DNA of 7,356 nt from Spirochaetota bacterium (GTDB lineage: Bacteria; Spirochaetota; Spirochaetia; B11-G9), in assembly GCA_003641695.1 (NCBI GenBank), contig QNBL01000132.1, positions 1 to 7,356 of the forward strand. Reading direction: 5' to 3'. The position numbers and the translations under genes were made by a program. Shown piece by piece: positions 1 through 6,035 of this stretch. The notes beneath the pieces were generated by a model. It was not told where the DNA came from, made no database searches, and saw nothing but the letters and a program-made list of their open reading frames with translations. Each line of letters starts with the position of its first letter. Position 1 is the first letter of the stretch.

Positions 1-1
1 A

Positions 2-1063
2 GATGCCATTACAAAGATGCTCACGCTTCCGGATTGGGAGATTCCCAAAATTGCTGTGTATCCTCATGGAAGCAAAGATGTCCTCAGTCTTATGCAGTTG
101 TACAGTGTCTTTAGTAACCGGGATAAAAAAATAATTCTGGGCATGGGGGCATACGGATTTTTCAGCAGGATCCTCTATCGTAAACTTGGTTCACTGCTTA
201 CCTATTGTTCCGGTGCAGAAGCTTCAGGAGCCCCCGGGCATAGTTCTCCTGTACAGCTTAAAAATGTGTACAACCTGGATCTCATAACTCCGGATGCGGC
301 TGTCTACGGCATAATCGGTAATCCGGTGATGCACACCAGATCACCACATCTTCACAATGCAGGATACAGGAAATGTGGTATGGATGCCGTTTACATACCC
401 TTCCCTGTGGATGATCCTGATCTATTCATGGAATTTGCCCAAAAGCTCCCGGTAAAAGGGTTTTCTGTAACAGTGCCGTACAAGAAGGATGTTATCAGGT
501 TTCTTGATAAAATTGATCCTTCCGTTAATCAGGCGGATGCCTGCAATACAGTTGTTTATACGGATGGCGGTTATGAAGGGTGGAATACGGACATAGAAGG
601 TTTTTTCAAACCTCTTGAAAAACGGATTCCTCTCCAGGATATAAAAAGGATCGCAATAATCGGAGCGGGCGGAGCCGCGGGCGCAGTAATAAGGGCTCTT
701 AAAGGGCTTGATGCACAGATCCATATCTTCAACAGAACAGAGGAAAAGGCCCGTATCCTTTCACAAAAATTCGACCTCAGCTATCATCCCCTTTCGAGTT
801 ACAAAGAGATAGAACGCTGCGATCTGATTGTACAGACAACAAACGTCGGGATGTATCCTTTAGAGGATAAAACCCCTCTGCCGGGTTATCGCTTCAGGAA
901 AGAACAGATTGTATATGATCTCATCTATACACCTGAGGAAACCCTCTTTCTAAAGGAGGCAGCATCCAGCGGATGCAGGACCATTAATGGTCTTGAGATG
1001 CTTTCGGTTCAGGGGAAGAAGCAGTTCCTTCTCTTTACCGGAGTTGACTATCCCGAAAACTAA
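2..1063 (+). CDS. aroDE: Bifunctional 3-dehydroquinate dehydratase/shikimate dehydrogenase (AroD-AroE fusion), 5'-partial
   Basis: The protein catalyses steps 3 and 4 of the shikimate pathway in the cytoplasm: 3-dehydroquinate to 3-dehydroshikimate, then NADPH-dependent reduction to shikimate. The reading frame is open from base 2, so the ATG at 17 is an internal methionine and the true start lies upstream. The first ~85 residues are the end of a type I dehydroquinate dehydratase. The Schiff-base lysine is in IPKIAVYP (codon 47-49), and the substrate-binding arginine is in GFFSR. A short linker (about 245-295) leads to a complete shikimate dehydrogenase domain: GNPVMHTRSPHLHN substrate loop, VTVPYK with the catalytic lysine, NTD aspartate, GAGGAA nucleotide loop, NRT, and the terminal NGLEML..Q motif. 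Deviations are Thr for the first Ser of the substrate loop, GFSVT instead of GxNVT (as in plant fusions), and an altered dehydratase SAPGQ loop. The gene ends convergently with the next gene, with a 4-base overlap. The identification is firm; activity of the dehydratase half is less certain. Confidence 0.93.
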   Translation, partial: DAITKMLTLPDWEIPKIAVYPHGSKDVLSLMQLYSVFSNRDKKIILGMGAYGFFSRILYRKLGSLLTYCSGAEASGAPGHSSPVQLKNVYNLDLITPDAAVYGIIGNPVMHTRSPHLHNAGYRKCGMDAVYIPFPVDDPDLFMEFAQKLPVKGFSVTVPYKKDVIRFLDKIDPSVNQADACNTVVYTDGGYEGWNTDIEGFFKPLEKRIPLQDIKRIAIIGAGGAAGAVIRALKGLDAQIHIFNRTEEKARILSQKFDLSYHPLSSYKEIERCDLIVQTTNVGMYPLEDKTPLPGYRFRKEQIVYDLIYTPEETLFLKEAASSGCRTINGLEMLSVQGKKQFLLFTGVDYPEN

Positions 1064-3078
1064 TTCCTGGTAACAGGATTGTAGAGAGAACTCTTCAAGA
1101 GCCGGACATAACTTATCTTTCCCACGGGGATTTCAACCTCTTTTTCTTCCGGAAGGGTATGGGCAATCAGGAGATGTTTATTGCTGTCATTCTGTATCCT
1201 GGCAGGTTTTACAAGGATTCTGCGCTTTCCTTTTGGCAGCGAGTAGCTTTTAATCTCCAGGATATCTGTCTGGCTTTCCATGGCTCTGTGAATAAGCCTG
1301 ATTTTTCCTGTATAATCAAGTCCTCTTACTTCAACAATCTCTTTTCTGTATATCCCTTTTTGAAGCTGCTCAGGAAAAAGAATCAGTTTTTTATTAATTC
1401 TTGCCTGGAGTTCCTTTTTCTCTTTGACGGTAAAGTTCTTTTTTTCAAGAGTGTATTTAAGATCCTCAATAAAAGAATTATCTGCTTTAACGGAAGAGCC
1501 GTTGTTGTTTATGAAATTCAGTTTTGGCTGATTGGCAGTTTCTCCTTGCACGGCTTCAAAAATACCGGTTTCTTCAGTCTCTGATGAATACATTTTTACA
1601 TCTGAAAGTATGGGAATCCCCTCATCCTGTAGAATTTTTATCCATTCGGCCTGCTCGTTTTCGTCAAATAGGTAGACCCCCGGTGCCGGATGAAGTTTTA
1701 TATAGGGTTCCAATGCCCCGATATGATCAATGAGTACCTGTCTTGATTCCGAAACAATGAGGGCAATCCCTTTGTAAAGATGAACAGTGCTGTACTCCTC
1801 AGCCCAGTGTTTGAGAGAGGTTTCAATGTTCTGGGGAATCCCGGTACCTCCCTCATTTTTAAAATACAAAAGCAGATCAGTGTATGTAAGTTTAAGTTTA
1901 CGTATTCCAACGCATGATTTCTTGTTTATTTCATAATGTGCAAAAAGGTCAAAACTCTTTATGGTTGATGAGAGTGCCAGCAGAAGCCCTGATTGCAAGG
2001 TTGTCCAGGGCTTTGCAGTTATGGAAAAACTTGATTGAATTATAAGAGCGGGTTCCTTCTTTGGTTCATCAGAGATCATTTCTTTTACCATGGGATTGAG
2101 CAGGTAAAGGTCATTGTCATATTTAAGAAATACCTCTCTATGTGTTAGAGCAGGAATGACTCTTTCTTTTATCATTTCAAATAAACCCTGCTCTCTTGAA
2201 GCTGCTTTAAGGAGAAACAGCAGATTGGATTTGGAAAATCCTGTACCAACGGGTATTGAGTTGAGAAAGGTTGAAATAATTCCGGATACACGGATCAAGG
2301 TAGCCATATCTTCGCCGCCGCATACTGCAGTACTCCAGAGAAGGGGACATCGTGCGTTACTGTCCAGGCTGCTGAATTCCTTGAGATTCCTGTATTTTAT
2401 CAACAGCCTGCCCCTTTCGTTGGTCAGCAGATTCAGGTGTATCAGGGATTCGGTAATAACAGAGAATTTTGTAACACCCTTTTCAACTTCTTCGAGAATT
2501 GAAGGGAATATCTGAAGCAAACTTTCCCGGGGACGTTTTTTTATCGAACCGTCCAGTTTGAAGATATCAGGTGTTTGATTGATAAAAGAGAAAACTGCAG
2601 TTATAACAGCCTCGTTGAACCAGGGGAACGGGATTTTTTCTGTTCCGACTTTTTTCGAGGGAAATATCAGGTTTGTATTCAGTACCTGCTTAACAAGGGG
2701 TTCCTTGAAAATCGGGCTTAACCTTATTCTCTCTGTTCCGGGTTCTTTGATAGTAAGAAGCCGCTCTTCAAGATTCAGTAAACGGTGCTGTACTTCAAGA
2801 AAAGAGGTGTTGTCTTTTAAGAATTCATAGAGGGTTTTTATATCCGGTTCATCCAGGAAGTAAATCAAAGTTAAAATATAGGCATCCTCGCTGCTTATAA
2901 GTGCGGTTATTCTGTCGATTGTTTCTTCCCTGGTGAGAAAGGCAATAAGCCTGTCTACAAGAATATGTTTGTTAAAGGGGGTTTTTATTTTCCCGAGATA
3001 ATTTCTCATGATACCGAAAAAATCGTCATCGGGGAGAGAGAGGACTATGGTTTTCCACTGTTCAAGGTTATTTAGCAT
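1060..3078 (-). CDS. Helicase_C_3 (XPB/Ssl2-like) domain protein with winged-helix and WYL-like segments
   Basis: This is a 672-residue, probably cytoplasmic protein with no signal peptide or membrane segment. Residues about 1-135 are helical and resemble the winged-helix front part of Helicase_C_3 proteins (an LSLPDDDFF stretch, then ISSEDAYILTLIYFL and a basic LSPIFKEPLVKQVL end). Residues about 344-490 fit the helicase-associated Helicase_C_3 pattern: LIIQSSFSITAKPW, then GIRKLKLTYTDLLLYFKN, GIPQNIETSLKHWA and LHPAPGVYLF. A low-complexity linker (about 495-535) follows. Residues about 587-661 resemble a WYL domain: IRLIHRAMESQTDILEIKSY, GKRRILVKPARIQ, and a final ISYVRLL strand. I see no Walker A or DEAD/DEAH motif, so it is not itself a helicase. 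It may bind nucleic acid or work with an XPB-type helicase encoded elsewhere; that is inference. The ATG at 3078 is preceded by a promoter 9 bases upstream and by no well-placed Shine-Dalgarno sequence. The identification rests on fold pattern recalled from the family, not on a search. Confidence 0.72.
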   Translation of the reverse strand: MLNNLEQWKTIVLSLPDDDFFGIMRNYLGKIKTPFNKHILVDRLIAFLTREETIDRITALISSEDAYILTLIYFLDEPDIKTLYEFLKDNTSFLEVQHRLLNLEERLLTIKEPGTERIRLSPIFKEPLVKQVLNTNLIFPSKKVGTEKIPFPWFNEAVITAVFSFINQTPDIFKLDGSIKKRPRESLLQIFPSILEEVEKGVTKFSVITESLIHLNLLTNERGRLLIKYRNLKEFSSLDSNARCPLLWSTAVCGGEDMATLIRVSGIISTFLNSIPVGTGFSKSNLLFLLKAASREQGLFEMIKERVIPALTHREVFLKYDNDLYLLNPMVKEMISDEPKKEPALIIQSSFSITAKPWTTLQSGLLLALSSTIKSFDLFAHYEINKKSCVGIRKLKLTYTDLLLYFKNEGGTGIPQNIETSLKHWAEEYSTVHLYKGIALIVSESRQVLIDHIGALEPYIKLHPAPGVYLFDENEQAEWIKILQDEGIPILSDVKMYSSETEETGIFEAVQGETANQPKLNFINNNGSSVKADNSFIEDLKYTLEKKNFTVKEKKELQARINKKLILFPEQLQKGIYRKEIVEVRGLDYTGKIRLIHRAMESQTDILEIKSYSLPKGKRRILVKPARIQNDSNKHLLIAHTLPEEKEVEIPVGKISYVRLLKSSLYNPVTRN

Positions 3079-3087
3079 TAAACCAAG

Positions 3088-3116
3088 ATTATACTCCGTA
3101 TGGAAAATATCTTCAA
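3088..3116 (-). promoter_or_regulatory. Sigma-70-type promoter for the Helicase_C_3 gene, predicted leaderless
   Basis: On the minus strand a -35 box TTGAAG (3111-3116, 4 of 6 consensus bases) lies 17 bases from a perfect -10 box TATAAT (3088-3093). Only nine bases separate the -10 box from the ATG at 3078, so transcription should begin at about 3078-3082. The mRNA would then carry almost no 5' leader. The only purine-rich run, GGAG, lies 15 bases before the start and would fall upstream of the transcript. Confidence 0.6.
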
Positions 3117-3129
3117 TAGGGGGTATTAT
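3101..3129 (+). promoter_or_regulatory. Sigma-70-type promoter for thpR, predicted leaderless
   Basis: On the plus strand TGGAAA (3101-3106, 4 of 6 -35 bases) lies 17 bases from TATTAT (3124-3129, 5 of 6 -10 bases). The start codon of thpR begins only eight bases after the -10 box, so the transcript would start within about two bases of the ATG. This promoter overlaps the minus-strand promoter across 3101-3116, so the two probably compete for RNA polymerase. Confidence 0.45.
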
Positions 3130-3137
3130 TAAGGGGT

Positions 3138-3668
3138 ATGTACAGATTATTTGTTGCTGTTCCCCTTCCGGAGGGGGTTAAAGAGAGAATCCTGGAGCTC
3201 CGGTCAAATATCCCTGGAGCACGATGGATGGGTTCTGAACAGCTTCATGTTACCCTTAAGTTTATTGGAGCGGTTGAGGGTCATTCCGCTGAAACGATAC
3301 GGGAGTGTCTTTCATGTGTTACCTTCAGTCCCTTTCCTCTGCAATTCAAGGGGGTGGGATTCTTTCCCTCCGGAGTTTTATGGACCGGAATAGCTCATCC
3401 TGAAGAAATTGCTGCTTTAAGGAGAAGGATTGAAAATACCCTGTTTGATGCGGGAATTCCCCGGGAGAGGAGAAAGTTTTCTCCTCATGTAACCGTAGCA
3501 AGATTGAAAAATTCTCCTCTGGGTTCTGTAAGACGCTTTTTAAAAAATCATGATTCTTTTCGAACAGAAAGCTTCATTGTCGACAGGTTTATTCTATTTT
3601 CCAGTATTCTTAAGCCCTCCGGTGCAGTATATACCGTTGAAGCAGAGTATTTTTTTGACCGTTCTTGA
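3138..3668 (+). CDS. thpR: RNA 2',3'-cyclic phosphodiesterase (LigT/ThpR, 2H phosphoesterase family)
   Basis: The enzyme opens 2',3'-cyclic phosphates on RNA to 2'-phosphate ends, and in vitro can also join 2',5' RNA linkages (known for the family). The 176-residue length is normal for a single-domain ThpR. Both catalytic HxTx motifs are present: HVTL (residues 37-40, in LHVTLKF) and HVTV (residues 117-120, in FSPHVTVARL). They are about 80 residues apart, as expected for the two-lobed fold. The opening MYRLFVAVPLP is the usual start of the family and supports the ATG at 3138. The purine run AAGGGG (3131-3136) ends one base before this ATG, too close for a normal ribosome binding site. The alternative AGGGGG (3118-3123) is 14 bases away. 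This fits the leaderless transcript suggested by the promoter. The gene is divergent from the Helicase_C_3 gene, and no hairpin terminator follows it. The physiological substrate cannot be read from the sequence. Confidence 0.93.
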   Translation: MYRLFVAVPLPEGVKERILELRSNIPGARWMGSEQLHVTLKFIGAVEGHSAETIRECLSCVTFSPFPLQFKGVGFFPSGVLWTGIAHPEEIAALRRRIENTLFDAGIPRERRKFSPHVTVARLKNSPLGSVRRFLKNHDSFRTESFIVDRFILFSSILKPSGAVYTVEAEYFFDRS

Positions 3669-3684
3669 TTTTTTTTGATTTTTT
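3665..3684 (+). repeat. Tandem 10-bp T-tract repeat (TTGATTTTTT x2) upstream of glpK
   Basis: Two exact, adjacent copies of TTGATTTTTT occupy 3665-3674 and 3675-3684; the first overlaps the thpR stop codon. A further seven-T run lies just upstream (3650-3656). T-tracts spaced by one helical turn typically bend DNA. The block ends a few bases before the proposed glpK -35 box, where an UP-element would lie. The repeat is seen directly; its role is inference. Confidence 0.7.
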
Positions 3685-3688
3685 CCTC

Positions 3689-3717
3689 TTTAAACTTATC
3701 CTGTTTTATGGTAAAGT
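3689..3717 (+). promoter_or_regulatory. Possible promoter of the glpK operon
   Basis: TTTAAA (3689-3694) and TAAAGT (3712-3717) are 17 bases apart, and each matches the sigma-70 boxes at 4 of 6 positions. An alternative -10 is TATGGT (3707-3712). The short inverted pair CTTTA (3688-3692) and TAAAG (3712-3716) brackets the spacer and could belong to an operator for the DeoR-family regulator encoded downstream. I see no palindrome resembling the Escherichia coli GlpR operator. The intergenic position makes a promoter here likely; the exact boxes are uncertain. Confidence 0.35.
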
Positions 3718-3738
3718 GCATACTCAGGAGAGGTAGTC

Positions 3739-5223
3739 ATGAGTTATGTCGTTGCATTGGATCAGGGAACAACGAGTTCCAGAGCCCTATTAATAAACCA
3801 TGAAACAAGAATAGTCGATGTTGCTCAAAAGGAGTTCAGGCAGATACTGCCTGAAGAAGGGTGGGTAGAGCATGACCCCGATGAGATTTTTTCAGGACAG
3901 CTCAGTGTTTTTAAAGAGGTGCTGAGTAAAGGGGGGATCAACGGTGAGGATATTGCTGCCATAGGAATTACAAACCAGAGGGAAACTACTGTAGTTTGGG
4001 ATAAAAACACCGGGACACCGGTATACAATGCCATTGTCTGGCAGTGCAGACGTACTGCTGATTACTGCAATAATCTGAAGGATTCAGGGTATGAGGATAC
4101 CATCCGGGAGAAAACGGGTCTTGTTATTGATGCCTATTTTTCTGCATCCAAGATCAACTGGATCCTTGAAAACGTAGAGGGAGCCAGGGAGAGAGCAGAG
4201 AAGGGAGATCTTCTTTTTGGAACAATAGATACCTGGCTTGTATGGAAATTAACCGGCGGCAGAGTACATGTTACCGATTACACAAATGCTTCAAGAACAA
4301 TGCTTTTCAATATACATACCCTGAAGTGGGATGAAGAACTTCTGGATATTTTTCAAATACCCCAAACCATGCTGCCGGAAGTACGGTCTTCCAGTGAGGT
4401 TTACGGTTTTACCGATGAAGATATTACCGGTACAAAGATACCGCTAGCCGGAATTGCAGGAGATCAGCAGTCATCGCTCTTTGGCCAGATGTGTATTGAG
4501 GAGGGATCCTTTAAAAACACGTATGGGACAGGCTGTTTCATGCTGATGAATACGGGGACTACCCCCCGGAACTCAACGAACGGTCTTTTGACAACAATAG
4601 CACTCGGATTTAACGGGAAGATTACCTATGCACTGGAAGGATCCGTTTTTATGGGAGGTGCCGTAATCCAATGGCTCCGGGACAATCTGGGAATTCTAAA
4701 AAATGCTTCCGAGGCAGGTACTATAGCAGCTGAGGTTAAAGATACCGCCGGAGTCTATTTTGTTTCCGCTTTCCAGGGGCTTGGTTCCCCCTACTGGGAC
4801 CAGAAAGCACGTGCAGGTATTGTAGGGCTTACACGTAGTGCCTCCCGGGCTCATATTGTTCGTGCAGCAGAAGAATCCATAGCGTATAGAACCAAGGATG
4901 TGGTGGCTGCCATGGAGCAGGATGCGGGAATCAAGCTCAGGGAGCTCAAAGTGGACGGAGGAGCATCCAGGGATAACTTTCTGCTTCAGTTTCAAAGTGA
5001 TATCCTGAATATTAAGGTTGTACGTCCGGTTAACGTTGAAACTACAGCTATGGGTGCAGCGTATCTGGCGGGGTTGGCGGTTGGTTTTTGGAAAAGTATA
5101 GCAGAACTCAAGTCTGTGTGGAAAGAAGACAGAGTTTTTACCCCCTCAATGGAAGAACGGGTTTCCGGAGAATTGTATGAAGGCTGGAAAAACGCTGTAG
5201 GAAGAAATTTAAATTGGGGGTAA
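3739..5223 (+). CDS. glpK: Glycerol kinase (FGGY family)
   Basis: GlpK phosphorylates glycerol with ATP to sn-glycerol 3-phosphate, trapping glycerol in the cytoplasm. The 494-residue length is typical. The N-terminal phosphate loop is DQGTTSSR (residues 8-15). The glycerol-binding Arg-Glu pair lies in NQRET (79-83), followed by WQCRRT (101-106). FGGY signature 1 matches fully at [13 protein letters not shown] (133-145). GDQQ (241-244) supplies the catalytic Asp242, and the ATP-domain motifs YGTGCF and DGGASRDN follow. FGGY signature 2 is present near GIVGL but reads AAEES where ATLES is usual. The loop before GDQQ ([19 protein letters not shown]) lacks the histidine that HPr phosphorylates in Gram-positive GlpK, so PTS control by that route is unlikely. 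The ribosome site AGGAG (3726-3730) is eight bases before the ATG. It is the first gene of the apparent operon; no glpF or glpD is in the window. Confidence 0.97.
   Translation: MSYVVALDQGTTSSRALLINHETRIVDVAQKEFRQILPEEGWVEHDPDEIFSGQLSVFKEVLSKGGINGEDIAAIGITNQRETTVVWDKNTGTPVYNAIVWQCRRTADYCNNLKDSGYEDTIREKTGLVIDAYFSASKINWILENVEGARERAEKGDLLFGTIDTWLVWKLTGGRVHVTDYTNASRTMLFNIHTLKWDEELLDIFQIPQTMLPEVRSSSEVYGFTDEDITGTKIPLAGIAGDQQSSLFGQMCIEEGSFKNTYGTGCFMLMNTGTTPRNSTNGLLTTIALGFNGKITYALEGSVFMGGAVIQWLRDNLGILKNASEAGTIAAEVKDTAGVYFVSAFQGLGSPYWDQKARAGIVGLTRSASRAHIVRAAEESIAYRTKDVVAAMEQDAGIKLRELKVDGGASRDNFLLQFQSDILNIKVVRPVNVETTAMGAAYLAGLAVGFWKSIAELKSVWKEDRVFTPSMEERVSGELYEGWKNAVGRNLNWG
5216..5220 (+). promoter_or_regulatory. 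Ribosome binding site deciding the start of the DeoR-family gene
   Basis: GGGGG at 5216-5220 is five bases before the ATG at 5226 and lies within the last codons of glpK, immediately before its TAA. This favours the ATG over the in-frame TTG at 5214, which would place this G-run inside the coding region. It also suggests translation of the regulator is coupled to glpK. Confidence 0.6.
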
Positions 5224-5225
5224 CG

Positions 5226-6014
5226 ATGAGATCAAGTGCCATACCTGCTGAAAGGCAGGTGGAGATTGCAAGACTTGTAAAAGAGAAGGGATTGGTAACA
5301 GTTGAATCACTGAAAGAAGTTCTCGGGGTCTCGGTCATTACCATAAGAAGGGATCTGGCTGTATTGGAAAAAAAGGGGCTGTTGGAAAGAACCCACGGTG
5401 GTGCGGTGAGTACAAGTCCCGTAAACAAAGAGTATAACTATCACGAAAAATACAAGATAAACTCTGAGTATAAGGAAGCTGTCGGCAGGCGCGCTGCTGC
5501 CATGATAGAAGACGGCGATACAGTTTTTATTAACAGCGGTTCAACCACCTATCAGGTGATCCGGTTTCTGGAAGGGAAGAAAAATGTCAGGGTAATTACA
5601 AACAATGTTGCAGCTGTAGCCGATTTCGGCAGCTTCCCCGGGATTGAAATTATTCTAACCGGGGGAAGGTACCGTACTGCTTCCAACTGTGTTGTAGGGG
5701 AATTTACTTCCCAGATAATTTCCCAGATTATGGCTTCCAAAACTGTAATAGGTGCAGACGGTTTGAGTTTCAAAGGCGGACTTACCTCTCCTATTTATCA
5801 GGAGGCAGCGGTTACCAGACAGATGATAGAGCGGACGCAGGGAGATGTCGTCTGCGTTGCGGATCATTCAAAAATAGGGCGTATTTCCAATTTCCTTACG
5901 GTTCCGGTAGATAACCTTGATTATCTTGTAACAGACTGGATGTTTGTGGAGAGCTACCGGGAGAATTTGGAGTCGGTGGGTATTAAAATAATTAAAGCAG
6001 AAAAGATAGAATAA
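5226..6014 (+). CDS. DeoR-family transcriptional regulator, GlpR-like
   Basis: This is a 262-residue cytoplasmic repressor of the DeoR type. Residues about 7-60 form the winged helix-turn-helix, with the recognition segment GVSVITIRRDLAVLEKKG followed by LLERTHGGAV, which is diagnostic for the family. Residues about 76-235 are the DeoRC sugar-phosphate sensor domain, with INSGSTTYQ (102-110) as the phosphate-binding loop, ITNN (124-127), GADGL (176-180) and VADHSKIGR (211-219). The length is normal for the family. The start at 5226 is chosen over TTG 5214 because of the ribosome site and the family's usual N-terminus. Two bases separate it from the glpK stop, so it is co-transcribed with glpK and very likely controls it, perhaps by autoregulation. 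Glycerol 3-phosphate is the likely effector by analogy with GlpR, but DeoR regulators sense many sugar phosphates, so the ligand is inferred from context only. Confidence 0.9.
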   Translation: MRSSAIPAERQVEIARLVKEKGLVTVESLKEVLGVSVITIRRDLAVLEKKGLLERTHGGAVSTSPVNKEYNYHEKYKINSEYKEAVGRRAAAMIEDGDTVFINSGSTTYQVIRFLEGKKNVRVITNNVAAVADFGSFPGIEIILTGGRYRTASNCVVGEFTSQIISQIMASKTVIGADGLSFKGGLTSPIYQEAAVTRQMIERTQGDVVCVADHSKIGRISNFLTVPVDNLDYLVTDWMFVESYRENLESVGIKIIKAEKIE

Positions 6015-6035
6015 ATATTTTTACAGGAGGAAAGT

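Noticed and set aside
17..19. ATG at 17 as the true start of aroDE
   Set aside because: The frame is open upstream to the window edge, and the residues at 17 onward are the middle of the dehydratase domain, just before its catalytic lysine.
1065..1078. TCCTG-GTAA-CAGGA hairpin as a terminator for aroDE
   Set aside because: The stem is only five base pairs and no T-run follows. It also lies in the coding end of the convergent gene, so it does not qualify as an intrinsic terminator.
1159..1584. 141-codon plus-strand open frame antisense to the Helicase_C_3 gene
   Set aside because: It lies wholly inside the 672-codon gene, has no ribosome site and shows no family motif. Its Phe/Leu-rich composition is what the antisense of an AAA/GAA-rich gene produces. 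The same applies to the shorter plus-strand frames at 1524-1733, 2114-2515 and 2579-2830.
3669..3684. T-rich stretch after thpR as an intrinsic terminator
   Set aside because: There is no GC-rich inverted repeat upstream of the T-runs; they are better described as phased T-tracts before the glpK promoter.
5214..5225. TTG start for the DeoR-family regulator, overlapping glpK
   Set aside because: It would add four residues outside the family's normal N-terminus and bury the GGGGG ribosome site that is ideally spaced from the ATG at 5226.
5984..6012. Internal promoter before the Ldh_2 gene using TAGAAT (6007-6012)
   Set aside because: The -10-like box is good, but the matching -35 position reads TAAAAT, with only two consensus bases. 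The A/T-rich background makes chance matches likely.
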